Shown here piece by piece: positions 49,401 to 52,802 of a DNA stretch of 52,802 bases (its first letter is position 1; each line of letters opens with the position of its first letter). The DNA lies in the NCBI GenBank assembly GCA_031273845.1, contig JAISRC010000098.1, positions 1-52,802 on the forward strand, written 5' to 3'. The notes beneath the pieces are model-generated. The model did not search any database. It was given only the letters and a program-made list of their open reading frames with translations, and had not been told where the DNA came from. The DNA is from Desulfovibrio sp. (GTDB taxonomy: Bacteria; Desulfobacterota; Desulfovibrionia; Desulfovibrionales; Desulfovibrionaceae). A program made the translations under genes and the position numbers.

Positions 49401-49440
49401 ATGAGCGGGGTATCCCCTCGAAGCCGGCCGCTTGCATCAT
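46435..49440 (-). CDS. Hybrid sensor histidine kinase (PAS-PAS-HK-pseudoREC-REC-HPt)
   Basis: This 1001-residue protein has two PAS domains (about 20-130 and 170-300), an H-box MSHEIRTPMN with His313, an ATPase domain (DTGIGI, GTGLGL), a degenerate receiver (about 545-655, no acceptor Asp), a true receiver with Asp721 (LIDHMMPGMDG) and an HPt with His866 (VHGIKGAG). No membrane span. It is a paralogue of the kinase at 21434-24214, differing in the sensor part and the extra pseudoreceiver. It has a GGAG site. No cognate regulator lies beside it. Confidence 0.92.
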   Translation of the reverse strand: MMQAAGFEGIPRSCADTALFTLWNKNLQSDEIVFLGNWMEISGYAGEELSRTPGMRKRLVADEDMLLVDEMEDKCASGSAADFAVEIRLKRRDGAVIKLSNRSIVTAWDKDGKPLYLTGILQDITAVKRAEESLHAAVKAGNTMNERLRKELDNTQAVEHALRRKQEHLDTVAEISRLSYWEWDCENDCLIFSRHFENEYGYAPEEINAVGYFDRANSGAAHKWMDIIHEDDRKRVMKTIEDYLRGVTDFYRAELRMRNKNGQYLWVITSGHIAERKDGRPKLLIGGIINVNDIRQAQKANSAKSEFLSRMSHEIRTPMNAILGMTELLLRKDIPKSAMEDAAGIKQAGMNLLTIINDILDFSKIESGKMDIIEAEYSPASLINDVVSIIRMRIMEKPVHFVVNADASLPDRLIGDEIRIRQVLLNLLTNAVKYTHSGHIAFTVEGAPDGPGRTMLRYTVSDTGIGIREEDMDKLFIDFSQIDTYRNRMIEGTGLGLSIAQNLCRLMGGSIAVKSRPGEGSVFTAVIPQRTAGNARFAAVEDTADKRVLVCDKVSVRSESIIRSLENLGVGSKFVRDAGELRREAESLEYRFAFISMQIYDEIRAYAGGLQSCTTLVVLSEVDKSPLLDGVRTLPMPAYSVTIASVLNRSSLSGNYREGDDIYIGFTAPTARILVVDDIETNLRVVSGLVAPYKVQVECCGSGVEAIALVKENRYDFALIDHMMPGMDGIETATAIRALPCEHCREMPLIAFTANAMTGMREMFLENGFNDYLTKPIEMNKLSRLMDAWVPVDKRLQAEQRSEGSMSGILNGRLPADIDLAACMKRYDEESYLQILRIFCLHTPSLLEELSHVSPGGLKDYAVTVHGIKGAGYGICAASLARRAEVLELAAKAGDFETILAKNGPFIHEVEKLLQDLNALLNDLQTDERIKPVRPYPDKTLLRKLLEASREFSITGMEKVLAELESYEYEQDAELLVWLREQVDNLEYEAIQRRLEGTEGV

Positions 49441-49516
49441 GAAAGTCTCCTCAAAATCGGGATCGTATGCGGAGGTAGTCGGGTTTCATATTACTGCCGG
49501 CTTACGCGCGGAAAAA

Positions 49517-49562
49517 TAAGCTTTTCACGGAAAAAGTAAGCTTTTCGAAAAGTAAGCTTTTC
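49517..49562. repeat. Three direct repeats of TAAGCTTTTC
   Basis: Copies at 49517-49526, 49537-49546 and 49553-49562 start 20 and 16 bp apart, upstream of the second kinase, whose gene reads the other way. They could be a binding-site array for the kinase promoter or a decayed repeat. Region 49563-49768 holds nothing else I can support. Confidence 0.5.
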
Positions 49563-49768
49563 AATGCAGAATTGCCGGCCGTAAAACGTGGTTTCAGCCG
49601 ACCCGCGCCGGTCGGATTTTCGTCCGGCCGTTACCCGGCGCACGATAAGAATGTGCTTCGGGCAATAGTAGTCAATATCCGTATAATGCACAATATCCCG
49701 TTAAAAATTTATCGATTTGCATCCGGCAGCGGGCGCGGCGCGTGCCGCGGGACATGCAATATTTGTAG

Positions 49769-49824
49769 TGTGCGGAAACGCTCTATGGTGTGCGTAAACG
49801 CACATCATATATGTGCGCAAAGCG
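49769..49824 (+). promoter_or_regulatory. Triple repeat TGTGCG-N-AAA, candidate enhancer sites
   Basis: TGTGCGGAAACGC (49769), TGTGCGTAAACGC (49789) and TGTGCGCAAAGCG (49812) are 20 and 23 bp apart. The middle copy is the inverted repeat TGTGCG-TAAA-CGCACA. They lie about 110-170 bp upstream of the sigma-54 promoter at 49922, the usual position of sites for a sigma-54 activator. An A/T-rich stretch (about 49873-49910) between them could bend. Confidence 0.6.
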
Positions 49825-49921
49825 GGTTACGAGCCGGGCGGGCTACCGGCACGCCCAAAGCATCCTTTCTCTAATATCTTTAAATACAATGATAAAAAAT
49901 AAAAGAGATGAAGCGGCATAT

Positions 49922-49938
49922 TTGGCACACCCTTTGCT
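49922..49938 (+). promoter_or_regulatory. Sigma-54 promoter
   Basis: TTGGCAC (49922-49928) and TTGC (49934-49937) fit the -24/-12 consensus, with GG and GC 12 bp apart. Expected initiation is about 49949. The only product visible downstream is the hairpin-rich RNA ending at the terminator near 50098. Confidence 0.8.
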
Positions 49939-49948
49939 TATTAAAAAA

Positions 49949-50098
49949 TGACCGATGCGGTAACGTGTCCCCCACACGGTGCCGGCCTCCCCCCAAGGTG
50001 CAGTCGGTTTCCTGATAATCCGGTTCTACCTATTCCGGATTATATGAAGTCCCCCCACTTCATGTAAAACCCCCGGTTCCCCCCATCCGGGGGTTTTC
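49949..50098 (+). ncRNA. Candidate small RNA with C-rich loops
   Basis: This is about 150 nt from a sigma-54 start to a terminator. Perfect stems are CGTGT/ACACG with a C5 loop (49964-49978), ATAATCCGG/CCGGATTAT (50015-50043), ATGAAGT/ACTTCAT with a C6 loop (50044-50063) and the terminator AAAACCCCCGG/CCGGGGGTTTT (50066-50097). The octamer TCCCCCCA occurs three times (49988, 50050, 50078), plus TCCCCCA at 49968. These C-rich loops could pair with G-rich ribosome-binding sites. A frame of 39 codons starting at 49948 exists, but it lacks a Shine-Dalgarno. No known RNA family is recognised. Confidence 0.7.
50066..50098 (+). terminator. Rho-independent terminator of the small RNA
   Basis: AAAACCCCCGG (50066-50076) and CCGGGGGTTTT (50087-50097) form an 11-bp stem with a TTCCCCCCAT loop followed by a T run. 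A third TCCCCCCA lies in the loop. Confidence 0.9.
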
Positions 50099-50166
50099 TG
50101 TTCGAGAGCGTCGACTGAAGAATGTTTTCAATGCACAGCACCAATAAAGCGCTTTTAGGGCATTTT

Positions 50167-50193
50167 AGAGCATTTAAAAGTTGAAAATGCTCT
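50167..50193. repeat. REP-like palindrome
   Basis: AGAGCATTT and AAATGCTCT are 9-bp perfect arms around AAAAGTTGA, between the small RNA and the small membrane protein gene. A degenerate relative lies at about 50550-50574. Confidence 0.65.
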
Positions 50194-50261
50194 GGCGGCG
50201 CATCGGCTTTGCCTGCCCGGACGGAATATGCTATGCTTCTGCCGACGATGCCGAGGGAAAT

Positions 50262-50456
50262 ATGATTTTCAAGTTGCGCTTTGATACCGGAGCTTTGCCT
50301 CCTCTGCTGTTTTCCGCGGCGCTGATCGCCGCGCCCTGGGTGCTGGAAGTCATCGGCCGCCCGCTCGCCGAGAGCGATTCAGACATACTCATGGCCGCCG
50401 GCGGTCTGGGTTTTCTTTACTCGGCCCTGGCCCTTATACAGCGCAAGGACGAATGA
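50262..50456 (+). CDS. Small hypothetical membrane protein
   Basis: This 64-residue protein starts MIFKLRFDTGALPPL and has two hydrophobic segments (LLFSAALIAAPWVLEVIG and ILMAAGGLGFLYSALALIQ) separated by an acidic turn, ending RKDE. A GAGGG site lies a few bases before the ATG at 50262. A longer reading from a REP palindrome at 50181 is unlikely. No function is known. It lies 184 bp before the RluD-CoaE gene, and may or may not share its transcript. Confidence 0.6.
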   Translation: MIFKLRFDTGALPPLLFSAALIAAPWVLEVIGRPLAESDSDILMAAGGLGFLYSALALIQRKDE

Positions 50457-50640
50457 CCCGGAGGGGCGGATGCCCGGATACCGACCTTGCCGACAGACCG
50501 GCTGCGCTTTTTACAGATTTCCGCATGGAAATCTGAACAACAGCCGTCAGAGCATTGCAAAATTGGAAATGCCCGGACAGCGTTGCGCACCCGGAAGCGG
50601 TATCCGCGCCGGACAAATCCGCCGCCGAACGAGTTGAAGC

Positions 50641-52410
50641 ATGAATCTCAATACCGGGAGCAGGGTCATACGCTTCAGTGCCGGAGAAGGAGCCGCCCGC
50701 CTGGATCTTTTCCTCGCCCGGCATCTGCGCCCCGAAGGTATTTCCAGGGAAAAAATCAAGAGGCTGATCCGCGACGGCAAGGTCAGGGTCAACGGAGCGC
50801 CCGCCCCGTCTCCCAAAGAAAGCGTATCGGCCGGGACAACGCTTGAAATATCCCTGCCGGCCCTTTCCTCCTCCTTGACGCCTGAAGCCGGCTCCCTGAA
50901 AGTACTTTACAGCGACGCGGCCTTGGCCGTGATCGACAAGGAAGCCGGGCTGACGACGCACCCCGCGCCCGGATGTCCCGAAGGCACGCTGGCGCACAGG
51001 CTGCCGCTCCATTTCCCCGAACTTGCCCGCATGGAAGGGTTCCGCCCAGGCATAGTCCACCGCCTGGACAAAGACACAGGCGGCCTGATGATCATCGCCC
51101 TGAGCGAAAAGAGCCGCCTGGTTCTGGCGGCGCTCTTTGCCGGGCGCGGGATATTCAAGGAGTACCTGGCCCTTGTGCACGGCGTTCCAACTCCTCTCAC
51201 GGGCAATATCAACGCGCCCATAGGCCGGGACCCGGCGCGCAAAACCCGCATGGCCGCGACGGCTTCCGGCCGGCCGGCCCGAAGCGCATACCGTGTGCTT
51301 TATGCCGACCCGTCAGGGCGCTTTGCCCTGACGGCCGTGCGCATCTTCAGCGGCCGCACGCACCAGGTGCGGGTGCATATGCAGAGCATCGGGCATCCGC
51401 TGATCGGCGATGCCCTGTATACGGACCCTCGATGCGCGGAACGCTCCCGGAGCATGGCAAGATCGAAAAGCGACCGCAAACTTGCCGAACTTTTCAGGCC
51501 GGGACGACAGATGCTGCACGCCCACAGGCTTTCCTTCGTCCATCCCATGCCCGGAGCCATAAAGCACGAGGCTTTGCGGGAGTCTGTGCTCCCCGCTTCG
51601 GAATCCGGCGCGGCGTACCGTGTCGAGGCAAGGGGTTCGGAACTGTCTTTCGTCTGTCCTCCTCCCCGGGATTTTGCGGACTGCGCAACGGCCCTCGCCC
51701 GCAGAGCGTTGCGCGTCGTGCTGACGGGATCGCCGGGCTGCGGCAAATCGGCTTTGCTGACCATGCTCGCCGAAGACGGGACGCCTGTGTTCAGCGCCGA
51801 CCGGACAGTTGCCGACCTGTACGCGCCGGGCGGCGATGCCGCGCATCTGTTGCGGGCGCGTTACGGAGACCGTTTCGTAGCCCGCGCCGGCGCCGGCGCC
51901 GGCGTCGACAAAAAGGCATTGGGGGAGGCCATGGCTGCGGACGCCGGGCTGCGCCGGGAGGTAGAGAACACGGTACATCCCCTGGTGTTTCATGCCCTGC
52001 AGGCGTTCCGCTCGGAATGCGACGCGCTGTGTCTGCCTTTTGCCCCGGCCGAGGTGCCGCTGTACTTCGAGGCCGGCGGGGAATGCGGCAAAACAGAGGG
52101 GCGCGTCGTCACCGTCGGGGTGCATTGCCCCTTCCCCGTCCGCCGTGAGCGTCTTATGCGCCTGCGCGGGTGGTCCGACGAAATGGTCACCCGCATGGAA
52201 TCCTGGCAATGGCCGGAGGACAAGAAGATATCGGCCTGCGATTTTGTAGCGGACAACACCGGAAGCCTGGAAGATCTCAGGAGGGAAGCCGGGCGTCTTA
52301 CGGCATTTCTGGAGGATGCGCGAGCCGTTGAGGACGCGGAGCTTGAGCGCATGTTCGCGGCGCTTTGGGACGGCCGGCAGGGCCGGGGAAATGATGATTT
52401 ATCTCTCTGA
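50641..52410 (+). CDS. Fusion of RluD-type pseudouridine synthase and dephospho-CoA kinase
   Basis: This 589-residue protein has two catalytic parts. Residues 1-330 are an RluA/RluD synthase: an S4 domain (RLDLFLARHL) and the catalytic loop HRLDKDTGGL. Residues about 355-580 are a CoaE domain: P-loop GSPGCGKSAL, FSADRTVADLY and EVPLYFEAG. CoaE phosphorylates dephospho-CoA, the last CoA step. No separate coaE was seen in the window. The start has only a weak ribosome-binding site. The last residues lie within a MITE-like repeat. Confidence 0.9.
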   Translation: MNLNTGSRVIRFSAGEGAARLDLFLARHLRPEGISREKIKRLIRDGKVRVNGAPAPSPKESVSAGTTLEISLPALSSSLTPEAGSLKVLYSDAALAVIDKEAGLTTHPAPGCPEGTLAHRLPLHFPELARMEGFRPGIVHRLDKDTGGLMIIALSEKSRLVLAALFAGRGIFKEYLALVHGVPTPLTGNINAPIGRDPARKTRMAATASGRPARSAYRVLYADPSGRFALTAVRIFSGRTHQVRVHMQSIGHPLIGDALYTDPRCAERSRSMARSKSDRKLAELFRPGRQMLHAHRLSFVHPMPGAIKHEALRESVLPASESGAAYRVEARGSELSFVCPPPRDFADCATALARRALRVVLTGSPGCGKSALLTMLAEDGTPVFSADRTVADLYAPGGDAAHLLRARYGDRFVARAGAGAGVDKKALGEAMAADAGLRREVENTVHPLVFHALQAFRSECDALCLPFAPAEVPLYFEAGGECGKTEGRVVTVGVHCPFPVRRERLMRLRGWSDEMVTRMESWQWPEDKKISACDFVADNTGSLEDLRREAGRLTAFLEDARAVEDAELERMFAALWDGRQGRGNDDLSL

Positions 52411-52588
52411 GGGGGCTCTGCCCCCTCAGGCTCCCTTGGCAGGGGCATCATGCCCCTGCACCCCCGATAGATATTTCGGCAGGTCATATTTGAGGGGGTC
52501 TGGAGGGCCTGTCCGTCCTAAACGAAGTGAAGGCGGACAAAATCTTGCAGTAATTTTCCCGGCGGGGTTCGGGGCAGAGCCCCGGTTA
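52395..52588. mobile_element. MITE-like element, copy C, ends missing
   Basis: It is the reverse complement of the copy A interior (GAGGGGGCTCTGCCCCCTC, GGGGCATCATGCCCC, GGCGGACAAAATCTTGCAG, GGGGCAGAGCCCC) but lacks the terminal 19-bp repeats. The left edge (TGATTTAT) forms the final codons of the RluD-CoaE gene. The right edge abuts another repeat at 52587. Confidence 0.75.
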
Positions 52589-52713
52589 GAGCATTTTGAC
52601 TTTGAAATTGTATAAACCGACCTGCGCGGGTTTGCCTGCAAACCCGCGCAGCGAGATTGGAGCAGGCGGGCTTTGCCTGCCGCAAGCGACAATCTCAAGC
52701 GTAAAATGCTCTA
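52587..52713. repeat. Dispersed palindromic repeat, copy 4 (127 bp)
   Basis: This is the best-preserved copy. TAGAGCATTTTGACTTTGAA at the left and CAATCTCAAGCGTAAAATGC plus TCTA at the right are inverted ends. GCGGGTTTGCCTGCAAACCCGC and GGCGGGCTTTGCCTGCC lie inside. After it, 52714-52802 is A/T-rich with no gene I can support. Confidence 0.75.
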
Positions 52714-52802
52714 GGAGTTTGTCGGACTTTAAGCATGTATTTTCTGTAACATACTGATATTTTTATATATAGCAAATCCGATCAATGAAAGCCGTATATA
52801 AT

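Noticed and set aside
49948-50067. A 39-codon open frame inside the candidate small RNA
   Set aside because: It starts at the predicted RNA 5' end without a ribosome-binding site, is Pro-rich because of the C runs, and the perfect hairpins explain the sequence better. A dual-function RNA is not excluded.

Overview
The window looks like a chromosomal segment of a GC-rich (about 60 %) deltaproteobacterium close to Desulfovibrio and its relatives. The EF-G, RecA and AlaS sequences, HypE, the sensory [FeFe]-hydrogenase module, the FliJ-MotE-TruA block, DUF401 and the RluD-CoaE fusion all fit that group. No rRNA, tRNA, CRISPR array, prophage or complete insertion sequence was seen. Gaps between transcription units are instead full of short dispersed palindromic repeats.

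Layout. 1-970: repeats and one small conserved gene. 1001-4091: rpsL-rpsG-fusA with a good promoter. 4216-9328: hypE, recA, alaS. 9361-12585: a three-gene set of group C-like sensory [FeFe] hydrogenase, PP2C/SpoIIE phosphatase and thioredoxin-like [2Fe-2S] ferredoxin. 12772-16236 (minus): an AmrS-like radical SAM enzyme, an MFS-MarR pair behind a perfect palindromic operator, and an APS-kinase gene broken at a G8 homopolymer. 16402-21050 (plus): a Bax-inhibitor-like membrane protein, lpxK, a cupin, and a two-gene operon matching the two halves of plant Tm-1. 21434-34733 (minus): a hybrid kinase, fliJ-motE-truA behind sigma-54 promoters, htpX, a DUF362 protein, and a unit of sigma-54 activator, ppiD, CDF transporter and glycosyltransferase. 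35352-46000: a hydroxyacid dehydrogenase, then minus-strand AsmA, DUF401 permease, lipoprotein, ftsH, motB and motA. 46435-49440: a second hybrid kinase, paralogous to the first. 50262-52410: a small membrane protein and a RluD-CoaE fusion.

The most novel signal is in the 820-bp gap at 49441-50261. A near-consensus sigma-54 promoter (TTGGCAC...TTGC) is preceded by three TGTGCG-N-AAA repeats that look like enhancer sites. It is followed by about 150 nt with several hairpins and a textbook Rho-independent terminator. The octamer TCCCCCCA occurs three times in this RNA, plus one TCCCCCA. Three of these four copies lie in hairpin loops and the fourth lies in a weak stem-loop. This is best read as a sigma-54-controlled small RNA with C-rich, anti-Shine-Dalgarno-like loops.

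The repeat load is also notable. There is a 183-224 bp MITE-like family with 19-bp inverted ends, a family of roughly 90-130 bp palindromic repeats, a GAGCATTT-type REP family, and a 115-bp element with perfect 17-bp inverted ends inside a 10-bp direct repeat. Some of these repeats supply the last codons or the stop codon of adjacent genes.
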